Assembly (NCBI GenBank): GCA_038106575.1
Contig: JAYOED010000053.1
Location: 1-14,524 of the forward strand
Direction of reading: 5' to 3'
Source: Ga0077527 sp038106575
Lineage (GTDB): Bacteria; Pseudomonadota; Gammaproteobacteria; Burkholderiales; SG8-41
Length of the DNA: 14,524 bases
Positions 1 to 7,021 of this stretch are shown here, one piece after another (the first letter of the stretch is position 1; each line of letters begins with the position of its first letter). The translations under genes were made by a program, and so were the position numbers. The notes below the pieces were generated by a model. The model saw only the letters and a list, made by a program, of their open reading frames with translations. It made no database searches and was not told the DNA's origin.

Positions 1-223
1 CATCTATGCCGCACAAATCGCGAAGATCGATGCGGTGTACCTGATGAATCGGCTCAAGTTCAGCCCGGCCCCCCTTTTTACGCCACCGAAACGCAATCGA
101 GGCTTTCCAGTCTGTCGGCGCAATGGAAGCCGGCAGCAATTGTTCAAGACGACTTAGTAACTCATCCGCGCGCGCGAACAACTTGTCTGCCGAATTCCGG
201 GTTTCCGACCGGGATTTTTTCAT
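1..223 (-). CDS. DUF815-family ATP-binding protein, N-terminal part only
   Basis: This is the first 74 codons of a gene that continues past the low-coordinate edge of the window. It begins at an ATG (223-221) with MKKSRSETRNSADKLFARAD and reads on through DWKASIAFRWRKK and EPIHQVHRIDLRDLCGID. The tryptophan-arginine-rich IAFRWR stretch followed by a VHRI..DL.GID block is what I recognise from the N-terminus of DUF815 proteins, AAA-type ATPases of unknown cellular role; the Walker motifs would lie outside the window. The gene starts 23 bases after the argJ stop on the same strand, an arrangement seen in other betaproteobacteria. No Shine-Dalgarno sequence is visible: the bases before the ATG are almost pure A and T. 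Function cannot be stated beyond a likely nucleotide-binding protein. The family assignment is from memory of the N-terminal pattern. Confidence 0.75.
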   Translation of the reverse strand, partial: MKKSRSETRNSADKLFARADELLSRLEQLLPASIAPTDWKASIAFRWRKKGGRAELEPIHQVHRIDLRDLCGID

Positions 224-232
224 AAATATATG

Positions 233-260
233 ATTATAATTATTTTTTAACTTCTGTAAT
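233..260 (-). promoter_or_regulatory. Possible promoter for the DUF815 gene, giving a near-leaderless mRNA
   Basis: On the minus strand a perfect TATAAT (238-233) lies 9 bases before the DUF815 ATG. A weak -35 match ATTACA (260-255, 4 of 6) sits 16 bases upstream, inside the end of argJ. Transcription would start about 3-5 bases before the start codon. Together with the missing ribosome binding site this suggests a leaderless transcript. The tract is very AT-rich, so a chance -10 match is quite possible. Confidence 0.35.
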
Positions 261-1485
261 CGGCATTAATACTGACGTAATCGTGCGAGAGGTCGCAGGT
301 CCACACCGCAGCCGATTCATGCCCCCGGTTGAGCACAACCCGCACGGTGATCTCAGCCTGCTTCATGATGCGCTGACCGTCAGCCTCACGATAGTCGGGG
401 CAGCGCCCGCCATGTCGCGCCACCCGTACGTCATCTAGGTAGAGCTCAATGTGTTCCACGTCGAGATCGACAATTCCCGCGTATCCGATGGCGGACAGTA
501 TGCGCCCGAGATTGGGATCTGAAGCAAAAAATGCGGTCTTGACCAGCGGTGAATGGGCGATGGCGTAGGCCACCTGACGGCATTCCGCCTCGTTGCGACC
601 TGCCTCCACTTTTACCTTGATGAACTTGGTCGCTCCTTCGCCATCGCGAATGATAGCCTGCGCCAATGTCGTCGCAACCTCGGTGACGGCGTCGCGAAAA
701 GCCAGGTATTCGGCGCTTTTTGCATCCGTAATCTCTGGCATTTCGATTTTTCCAGTTGTCATCAGCATGAAGCTATCGTTGGTGGATGTGTCGCCGTCCA
801 CCGTGATGCAGTTGAACGAACGCTGCGCGGCATGACTCTCGGCGGCCTTGACTAGCGGCTGGCTAACCCTCGCGTCAGTTGCAATGAAACCGAGCATGGT
901 CGCCATTCCAGGGTGAATCATGCCCGCACCCTTGGCAATTCCAGTCATCGTTATCTTTGAATTGCCGATCGAAAACTGCCTCGAAGCTGCTTTCGGCACC
1001 GTATCGGTCGTCATGATGGCCTCGGCTGCATCCGCCCAGGCATTCGCTCTCAACGCATCAATACATGTCGGCAGGCCCGCCACGATGCGCTCCACAGGAA
1101 GCGGCTCCATGATCACGCCCGTCGAAAACGGCAGCACCTGCGCAGGCAGGCAGCCGAGCAATTGTGCGGCTTCCGCACAGGTTTGCCTTGCCCGCGCCAG
1201 TCCTTCCTTTCCAGTCCCGGCATTAGCCACGCCCGTATTGACCACCAACGCCCGGATACCTTGAGCCGGATCAATCATCGACAGATGCTGACGGGAAACT
1301 ACCACGGGGGCCGCACAGAACCGGTTCTGGGTAAAAACTCCGGATATCCGCGCGCCTTCTTCAAGCACAACCAACAACAGATCCTTGCGTCCTGATTTCC
1401 GGATGCCCGCACGGGCAATACCCAGCCTCACGCCAGCGACGGGCAGCAGCGCATTCGGATCTGGGGGCTTCAGGTTGACAGGCAT
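247..1485 (-). CDS. argJ: Bifunctional ornithine acetyltransferase / N-acetylglutamate synthase
   Basis: ArgJ moves the acetyl group of N-acetylornithine to glutamate, closing the cyclic route of arginine synthesis; many members also make N-acetylglutamate from acetyl-CoA. The 412-residue product has full family length. The hallmark autocleavage site is visible as KGAGMIHPGMATMLGF, with the nucleophile Thr196 of ATML generating alpha and beta chains. The upstream STGVI stretch (121-125) matches the oxyanion-hole region, and the C-terminus ends in SHDYVSINADYRS, the usual motif for the substrate pocket. The ATG lies 4 bases after the secA stop with only a weak ribosome binding site, so translation may be coupled to secA. 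Co-location with secA is common in betaproteobacteria and does not imply a secretion role. The protein is cytoplasmic. Whether it is mono- or bifunctional cannot be told from sequence alone. Confidence 0.96.
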   Translation of the reverse strand: MPVNLKPPDPNALLPVAGVRLGIARAGIRKSGRKDLLLVVLEEGARISGVFTQNRFCAAPVVVSRQHLSMIDPAQGIRALVVNTGVANAGTGKEGLARARQTCAEAAQLLGCLPAQVLPFSTGVIMEPLPVERIVAGLPTCIDALRANAWADAAEAIMTTDTVPKAASRQFSIGNSKITMTGIAKGAGMIHPGMATMLGFIATDARVSQPLVKAAESHAAQRSFNCITVDGDTSTNDSFMLMTTGKIEMPEITDAKSAEYLAFRDAVTEVATTLAQAIIRDGEGATKFIKVKVEAGRNEAECRQVAYAIAHSPLVKTAFFASDPNLGRILSAIGYAGIVDLDVEHIELYLDDVRVARHGGRCPDYREADGQRIMKQAEITVRVVLNRGHESAAVWTCDLSHDYVSINADYRS

Positions 1486-1489
1486 CGTG

Positions 1490-4274
1490 TTACGTTAGTT
1501 TGCCATGGCATTGCTTGTATTTTTTGCCCGAACCGCAAGGGCAAGGATCGTTGCGACCGACTTTCTGTCCACCGCGCACGAACGGAGCCGCTTTTGCCTC
1601 ATCACCGGCATCTTCTTCTGCCAGCTGCTCGGTGACACCGGCATGCTGATACTGAATGTTCTGCAGTGCCTCATGCTCCTCTGCTGCGCGCAATTCTTCG
1701 GCACTGCGGATTTGCACCGTCATCAGGACGCGCGTGACATCGGTTTTCACCATTTCGAGTAGCAGCGAAAACAGCTCGAATGCTTCGCGCTTGTACTCCT
1801 GGGTCGGATTTTTCTGCGCATAGCCGCGCAGGTGTATACCCTGGCGCAGATGGTCCAGCGCCGCCAAGTGCTCGCGCCAGTGCGAGTCCACGCTTTGTAG
1901 CATGATGGCACGCTCGTACTGGCGCATTGCGGCAGGATCCACAGGGGCGACTTTTTCCACATAACGGGTACGCGCTTGCTCGACGACACGCCGCAGCAAC
2001 ACCTGCTCTTCCAGCTGGGGATCGTCTTTTAGCCATTGTGCGATCGGAAATTCCAGATTGAGTTCAGCACGCAGCACGGTCTCCAGACTGTCAACCTGCC
2101 ACTGTTCCTCCAGGCTGCCTGGTGGTATGTGATGCGCAAAGTGGCCGAGAATCACGTCGGCACGCATCGCCTCGATCGTCGTTGAAATATCGGAACTGTC
2201 GAGCAGTTCATTGCGCTGCTGGTAAATCACCTTGCGCTGGTCGTTTGCCACATCGTCATACTCGAGCAAATGCTTGCGCATGTCGAAATTTCTTGCCTCG
2301 ACCTTGCGCTGTGCATTTTCTATCGAACGGGTCACCCACCGATGCTCGATCGCCTCGCCGTCGGGCATTTTCAGGCGCTCCATGATCGCAGCAACGCGGT
2401 CAGAGGCGAATATCCGCAACAAAGCGTCATCCAGAGCCAGATAAAACCGGCTGGAGCCCGGATCGCCCTGCCGGCCGGAACGCCCGCGCAGCTGATTGTC
2501 AATCCGTCTCGATTCGTGCCGTTCCGTGCCTATGATATGCAGACCGCCGGCCTTGATTACCTGGCCATGAAGCTGACGCCATTCCTCGCGCAACTCTGCG
2601 ACGCGTTTCTCGCGGGCTGGCTGATCCATTGATTCATCGGCAAGTACACGGTTGATTTCGGGTTCAGGATTTCCGCCCAGCACGATATCGGTACCACGTC
2701 CCGCCATGTTGGTAGCGATGGTAATGACTTTGGGCCGACCGGCCTGGGCGACGATCTCGGCTTCGCGCGCATGCTGTTTGGCATTGAGTACGTTGTGCGG
2801 GAGACCGGCTTTCTGCAAGACGCCCGCAATGTATTCGGAGTTTTCGATCGAGGTCGTACCCACCAGTACCGGCTGCCCACGTTGATGGCAATCGCGGATG
2901 TCTCGGATGATGGCATCGTATTTTTCCCGACCAGTGCGAAACACCTGATCCATGCGGTCTTCACGGATCATTGNNNNNNNNNNTCATCGGGTGATGCGTC
3001 GGTATTACCACAGTCTCGAGGCCGTAAATCTGCTGGAATTCGTAGGCTTCGGTGTCAGCAGTTCCGGTCATGCCGGAAAGTTTTCCGTACATCCGGAAAT
3101 AATTCTGGAAAGTGATTGTCGCCAGGGTCTGGTTTTCCTTCTGAATCTCCACCTTTTCTTTGGCCTCAATGGCCTGATGCAGGCCGTCTGACCAGCGCCG
3201 ACCCGGCATCAGACGTCCGGTAAACTCGTCGACAATAACGATCTCGTTATCCTGCACCACATACTGCTGATCGCGGTGAAACAGTCTGTGTGCGCGCAAT
3301 GCTGCGTTAAGATGGTGTATCAAGCCAATGTTGGCCGCGTCATACAGGCTGCCGCCTTCCGGTAGCAACCCAGCGTTGGCCAGCAGTGTTTCGGCATGCT
3401 CGTGCCCTTCTTCCGACAGGATGACCTGATGGGCCTTTTCGTCAACCCAATAATCACCAGGCCCCTTCTCCTCCTTCTGCCGCGAAAGTTTGGGTGCCAC
3501 CTCGTTCATCCGCACATAAAGATCGGTAGTGTCTTCCGCCTGGCCGGAAATAATCAGCGGCGTGCGCGCCTCGTCGATCAGTATCGAGTCCACCTCGTCC
3601 ACGATGGCAAACGCCAGTCCACGCTGTACTTTCTCAGACAGCTCGTAGACCATGTTGTCGCGCAGATAGTCGAAACCGAATTCGTTGTTGGTGCCGTAAG
3701 TAATATCCGACCGATAGGCATCCTGTTTCAGCTCGTGTTCCATCTGCGAGAGATTGACACCGACGCTCAGTCCCAAAAACCGGTAAATGCGCCCCATCCA
3801 GTCCGCGTCGCGCTGAGCCAGATAATCGTTGACGGTTACGATATGCACACCGGTCTGTGCAAGGGCATTGAGATATGCCGGCAGCGTTGCCACCAGCGTC
3901 TTGCCTTCACCCGTGCGCATCTCAGCAATCTTGCCGTCATGCAGCGCAATGCCCCCGACAAGCTGAACATCGAAATGGCGCATGCCCAGCACCCGTTTCC
4001 CCGCTTCTCGCACCACGGCAAATGCTTCGGGCAGCATTTCCTCAAGCGTCTCTCGACGAATCCGGTCTGTCTCCCCCGGCGCGGCTGCCGTATTGACACC
4101 TTCAAGACGGGCTCGTATCCGCTCGCGGAATTCCCCCGTTTTGGCGCGCAATTGCTCGTCGGACAGCGCCGCCATTCGCGGCTCCAGGGCATTGATCGCC
4201 CGCACCTGCCTCAGATACTGCTTGAGCAGCCGCTCATTGCGACTGCCGAACACTTTCTTCAATAGGCCAATCAT
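1490..4274 (-). CDS. secA: Protein translocase ATPase SecA, interrupted by an assembly gap
   Basis: SecA is the motor that drives unfolded preproteins through SecYEG at the inner membrane. From the ATG at 4274 the start reads MIGLLKKVFGSRN. A second ATG six bases upstream (4280) is less likely, because the AGGA ribosome binding site stands 5 bases from 4274 but touches 4280. Walker A MRTGEGKT is at about 119-126, Walker B DEVD at 226-229, VDEFTGRLMPGRRWSDGLHQ near 348-367 and MTGTADTEAYEF near 402-413. After the gap come VLVGTTSIENSE, NMAGRGTDIVLGGNPE and RGRSGRQGDPG, and the C-terminal zinc motif CPCGSGKKYKQCH. Ten Ns at 2974-2983 break the frame, since the two halves are in different frames across the N run; joining HHPM to MIRED at a shared Met gives about 922 residues, a normal length. 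An intrinsic terminator lies directly upstream. Confidence 0.96.
2974..2983. other. Assembly gap (10 N) inside secA
   Basis: Ten Ns separate two secA halves. On the minus strand the bases before the gap end in CCGATGA and those after it begin CAATGATCCG. Both sides contain ATGA, and both predicted residues there are the Met of the conserved P-M-[IV]-R sequence. The true missing length is therefore probably zero, with the contig ends overlapping by a few bases; the 10 Ns look like a placeholder. Confidence 0.9.
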
Positions 4275-4287
4275 GGACATCCTGAAT

Positions 4288-4314
4288 AAAAAAGGGGTGG
4301 GATAATCCCACCCC
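4288..4314 (-). terminator. Intrinsic terminator between the M23 peptidase gene and secA
   Basis: On the minus strand a perfect 9-bp stem GGGGTGGGA / TCCCACCCC (4314-4306 with 4302-4294) closes a 3-base loop and is followed at once by six T (4293-4288). It lies 27 bases after the M23 stop codon and ends 13 bases before the secA ATG. The plus-strand reading has no T run after the stem, so it is directional. It should end transcripts coming from the peptidase gene, or act as an attenuator for secA. Confidence 0.88.
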
Positions 4315-4341
4315 CGCGATTCTCGGGCTCAGCTCCGCCGG

Positions 4342-5259
4342 TCAGCCGGGCAATTGCAGAAACTGCGCGGGGTTCCGTGCGGCACCGCGCTGGCGCACCT
4401 CGAAGTGCAGATGTGCGCCTGTAGCGCGACCTGTAGCGCCCACGTTTGCGATCCGTGAACCACGCAACACGACATCGCCGACATTCACGAAAAGCTTGGA
4501 AGCATGGGCATAACGCGTAATCAAATCGTTACCGTGATCTATCTCCACCATATTACCATATTGTGGGGTGAACGCTGAGTAGACGACGACGCCAGCGGCA
4601 GCGGCATAGACAGGCGTACCAACCTCGGCGATGAAATCGATCCCTTCATGAAAAGCGCGCTGGCCGGTAAAGGGGTCAATACGCCAGCCGTAGTTGGACG
4701 AATGCCAGCCGCCGTCAACCGGCAGCTTGGTAGGAACCAGTCTCTTGCGCGCGCTTTCCTGGGTAAACATTAATTCCAGCAGTCCCAGCTTGTCGCCCCG
4801 GTCATCAAGCTGACGGGTCAGCAAGTTGACCTGCTCGGCGAAATCCCCCATTGAAAGGTTGCGACTAGGTATGGATGACTCCGCACCACCGCGCCCCGGA
4901 ACCTCGTTGAACATCAACTCCTGCGGTTTGAATCCTGCCAGCTTGGCCAAACGCTCTCCCAGCGTATCCAGTCGCAGTAACTGCGCCTGCATTTGACCCA
5001 ACCGGACCGCCATCGCGTTGAGGTTGTTCTGCAGGTAAGAATGGGTTTTTTCATACTGCTGTTGCTGGATTGTTACCAGTACGTCCCTGACGTATGGAAT
5101 ATTCAGCTTGGTTGCGAAGCGCAACAGACCGTAATTCATGGCACCAGCGAAAAACACGATCAATGCCAGCGAAAGCACGCCAGCAACGAACAGATGCCAC
5201 CAACGTAAAGTGATCGTCAGTGCCTTTGGCAGTTTTTCGGAAACAAGAATAATATTCAT
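4342..5259 (-). CDS. Membrane-anchored M23 (LytM/lysostaphin-type) metallopeptidase
   Basis: A 305-residue envelope protein. A short cytoplasmic start is followed by one hydrophobic anchor at about 21-42 (RWWHLFVAGVLSLALIVFFA), a likely coiled region at about 62-115 (QQQQYEKTHSYLQNNL) and a C-terminal M23 domain from about 188. Zinc and catalytic residues are all present: H204 and D208 in FHEGIDF, H252 in YAHAS, and H283/H285 in HLHFEV. It is thus probably an active peptidoglycan endopeptidase facing the periplasm, although a regulatory role cannot be excluded. The ATG at 5259 is chosen because GAGAG stands 7 bases upstream; the alternative TTG at 5265 has no space for a site. It occupies the lpxC-secA position held by secM in enterobacteria, as in pseudomonads and other betaproteobacteria. 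It has no SecM-like arrest sequence at its end. It starts 20 bases from the divergent DciA-like gene. Confidence 0.9.
   Translation of the reverse strand: MNIILVSEKLPKALTITLRWWHLFVAGVLSLALIVFFAGAMNYGLLRFATKLNIPYVRDVLVTIQQQQYEKTHSYLQNNLNAMAVRLGQMQAQLLRLDTLGERLAKLAGFKPQELMFNEVPGRGGAESSIPSRNLSMGDFAEQVNLLTRQLDDRGDKLGLLELMFTQESARKRLVPTKLPVDGGWHSSNYGWRIDPFTGQRAFHEGIDFIAEVGTPVYAAAAGVVVYSAFTPQYGNMVEIDHGNDLITRYAHASKLFVNVGDVVLRGSRIANVGATGRATGAHLHFEVRQRGAARNPAQFLQLPG
5226..5253 (+). promoter_or_regulatory. Predicted promoter for the DciA-like gene, inside the start of the M23 gene
   Basis: On the plus strand TTGGCA (5226-5231, 5 of 6) is followed after 16 bases by AATAAT (5248-5253, 5 of 6). Transcription would begin near 5260, about 20 bases before the ATG at 5280. 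The -10 box ends only 3 bases from the M23 start codon (5257-5259, minus strand), so polymerase here would occupy the peptidase initiation region. Confidence 0.5.
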
Positions 5260-5279
5260 GGTCAAACTCTCTTTTCGCC

Positions 5280-5717
5280 ATGTCCACCCGCAAACTCAGC
5301 ACCCTGTTATCCGATACGGCGGGCTTATCAGTGCTGACCCGGGCATCGCAACGCATCGCAGCATTGCAACGGCTTTATGAAGTCTGCACGCCCCCTGATC
5401 TGGCACAGGCGAGCCGTGTGATCAATGAACACGACGGCATGCTGATCGTTGCGGCAGACAACGGTGCAATCGCGGCCAAACTGCGGCAACTGGCCAAGCG
5501 ATTGCTTGAAGCTTTGCGAAAACAGAGGGCGCAGATTACTGGAATTCGTGTTCAAATTCAAGTACGTAACCCCGCTCCCGCGCCCCGGCAGCGCGCCCAT
5601 AAATCGACATTACCAGTTGATTTGATTGAACATTTTGAGTCTATCTCGCTACAGGTCAAGGATCCTGACCTGCGCCGCGCCCTGTCGCGCTTTGCCGCCC
5701 GCCGGCGCAGCGAATAG
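5280..5717 (+). CDS. DUF721 / DciA-like protein
   Basis: The only plus-strand gene in the window, 145 residues. The pattern of the DUF721 fold is visible: an N-terminal helical part (SQRIAALQRLYEV, 23-35), then DGMLIVAADNGAIAAKLRQLAKRLLEALR (52-80) and a closing beta strand ITGIRVQIQV (86-95). The tail is basic and ends in AARRRSE. DciA of this family is the ancestral loader/operator of the replicative helicase DnaB in bacteria lacking DnaC or DnaD; applying that role here is inference. A DUF721 gene next to lpxC and the M23 gene is common in beta- and gammaproteobacteria. No ribosome binding site stands before the ATG and no in-frame alternative start exists before the upstream stop at 5250, so this start is the only one available. 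It converges on the small membrane protein gene with 20 bases between the stops. Confidence 0.82.
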   Translation: MSTRKLSTLLSDTAGLSVLTRASQRIAALQRLYEVCTPPDLAQASRVINEHDGMLIVAADNGAIAAKLRQLAKRLLEALRKQRAQITGIRVQIQVRNPAPAPRQRAHKSTLPVDLIEHFESISLQVKDPDLRRALSRFAARRRSE

Positions 5718-5737
5718 GCCGCGGCAGAACCAGCCAG

Positions 5738-5923
5738 TCAGATCATCACCAGCAAGCGTTCGGCGGCATAGAACAGGATTAGGAGCAGCGCGAATGCCAG
5801 TGCGCCAAAGAATACGCGCCACGCAAATTTCAGAAAGCGCTGTTGGCGGGAATAAGCATATAGCGCAAGCGAAACGCCAATTGTGATCAGGGCAAGCATC
5901 CCAATCAGGCGCAGTATCAGCAT
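5738..5923 (-). CDS. Small two-helix membrane protein, function unknown
   Basis: A 61-residue protein that I do not recognise by name. Two hydrophobic segments, about 4-24 (LRLIGMLALITIGVSLALYAY) and about 37-53 (VFFGALAFALLLILFYA), flank a basic turn SRQQRFLKFAWR. The predicted topology is a hairpin in the inner membrane, with the positive turn and both ends subject to the positive-inside rule. The ATG is 49 bases after the lpxC stop on the same strand, so it is probably the last gene of the lpxC transcript. It converges with the DciA-like gene. Similar short two-helix proteins follow lpxC in other betaproteobacteria as far as I recall, but no role is established. The even spread of hydrophobic residues over the full frame argues for a real gene. 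The ribosome binding site is weak. Confidence 0.68.
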   Translation of the reverse strand: MLILRLIGMLALITIGVSLALYAYSRQQRFLKFAWRVFFGALAFALLLILFYAAERLLVMI

Positions 5924-5972
5924 GACCGATCAATCCGACCCTAAGGGGACCGGAAGCGGCAAGGAGAAAAAC

Positions 5973-6884
5973 TCAGGCGGGCTGCTGTTGCCACGCCCGA
6001 AACGGAGGGGCATCCTCGGCGCGCTCGAAACTGACGAACTCCCACGCTTGGGGTTGTTCGAGCAGGTGGCGAAGCAGCCGGTTGTTCATCGAGTGCCCTG
6101 ATTTATGCCCGCCGAAAGCGCCAATCAAGGGATGACCGAGCAAATACAAATCTCCAATAGCATCCAGCACCTTGTGTTTGACGAACTCGTTGTTGTAACG
6201 CAGTCCATCCGTATTAAGCACTCGGTATTCGTCCATGACGATCGCGTTGTCAAGGCTACCGCCCAGCGCCAAGCCCTGTGACCGCATGCTCTCTACGTCC
6301 TGCATGAATCCGAAAGTGCGTGCTCGCGCCACTTCCTTGATGTATGAAGTCGAAGCAAAATCCACGACGACGGTCTGGGCACTGGCGTCAAAAACCGGAT
6401 GGGCATAGTCAATCGCCAGTTCCAGGCGGAAACCGTTGTATGGAGTGAAACGCACCCACTTGTCGCCATCCTGCACTTCGACCGGCTTCAGGATGCGAAT
6501 GAATTTCTTGGGTGCATTCTGCTCTTCAATGCCGGCCGACTGCAGCAGAAACACGAAGGGGCCGGCACTGCCGTCCATGATAGGCACTTCCGGAGCGGTG
6601 ACATCCACCCAGGCGTTGTCCACTCCGAGACCGGCCAGCGCTGACATTAGGTGTTCGACCGTCTGCACCCGGACACCTTCTCGCTCGAGGCATGACGACA
6701 ATCGCGTATCGCCAACCGCATACGGATCGGCCTTGATCTCCACAGGGACCTCGAGATCGGTACGCCGGAACACGATGCCGGTATGCGGTTGCGCCGGGCG
6801 CAAAGTCATATGGACTTTTTCGCCAGTGTGCAATCCAACGCCGGTAGCGCGAACCACATTCTGCAGTGTGCGCTGCTTGATCAC
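5973..6884 (-). CDS. lpxC: UDP-3-O-acyl-N-acetylglucosamine deacetylase
   Basis: LpxC removes acetate from UDP-3-O-acyl-GlcNAc, the first committed step of lipid A synthesis in the cytoplasm. The 303-residue product is of normal length. Zinc ligands are H78 (QTVEHLM), H237 and D241 (HKVLDAIGD); the catalytic pair E77 and H264 (GGHKSGHSMNN) is present. The start is a GTG at 6884: AAGGAAAG stands a few bases upstream and the protein begins MIKQRTLQNVVRATGVGLHTG as expected for the family. A 137-base spacer separates it from ftsZ, long enough for its own promoter, while the gene order keeps it in the dcw transcript. In enterobacteria LpxC is degraded by FtsH through a C-terminal signal. Here the tail is FRAWQQQPA, not obviously the same, so that control cannot be assumed. 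Confidence 0.97.
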   Translation of the reverse strand: MIKQRTLQNVVRATGVGLHTGEKVHMTLRPAQPHTGIVFRRTDLEVPVEIKADPYAVGDTRLSSCLEREGVRVQTVEHLMSALAGLGVDNAWVDVTAPEVPIMDGSAGPFVFLLQSAGIEEQNAPKKFIRILKPVEVQDGDKWVRFTPYNGFRLELAIDYAHPVFDASAQTVVVDFASTSYIKEVARARTFGFMQDVESMRSQGLALGGSLDNAIVMDEYRVLNTDGLRYNNEFVKHKVLDAIGDLYLLGHPLIGAFGGHKSGHSMNNRLLRHLLEQPQAWEFVSFERAEDAPPFRAWQQQPA

Positions 6885-6934
6885 CAGTAACTTTCCTTAA
6901 ACCCTGCTTTGCCCGCCTTTAGGCAAGTTCGGAG

Positions 6935-6943
6935 ATATTAACA
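6935..6943 (-). promoter_or_regulatory. Possible extended -10 promoter for lpxC
   Basis: In the ftsZ-lpxC spacer the minus strand reads TGTTAATAT, that is a TGn extension plus a -10-like TAATAT (4 of 6). No good -35 stands 16-18 bases upstream. A start near 6928 would give a leader of about 44 bases before the GTG. The evidence is thin; read-through from ftsZ is the alternative. Confidence 0.3.
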
Positions 6944-7021
6944 CGCTGATCCACTGCAACTTGCCGGCCCCGGGGCGAAATTACCCCTCTAGATCCTGCC
7001 CGCGCTCTATCCGGATGCCTG

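Noticed and set aside
3396..4265. A 289-codon plus-strand frame opposite the secA N-terminal half
   Set aside because: It is an antisense shadow of a highly conserved gene; its residue composition is not protein-like and no signals precede it.
4342..4380. SecM-like arrest peptide at the end of the gene upstream of secA
   Set aside because: The M23 C-terminus ends NPAQFLQLPG and lacks the F-x4-W-I-x4-G-I-R-A-G-P arrest pattern.
5718..5737. Bidirectional terminator in the 20-base convergent gap
   Set aside because: It contains only the short palindrome GCCGCGGC with no T run on either side.
5883..6101. Plus-strand frame of 72 codons spanning the lpxC end and the small membrane gene start
   Set aside because: It overlaps two better-supported minus-strand genes, shows no family pattern, and most of it mirrors the lpxC 3' end.
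6967..6986. GC-rich palindrome GCCCCGGGGC and a GGGG/CCCC hairpin in the ftsZ-lpxC spacer
   Set aside because: The stems are only 4-5 bp and no T run follows on either strand, so I do not call a terminator.
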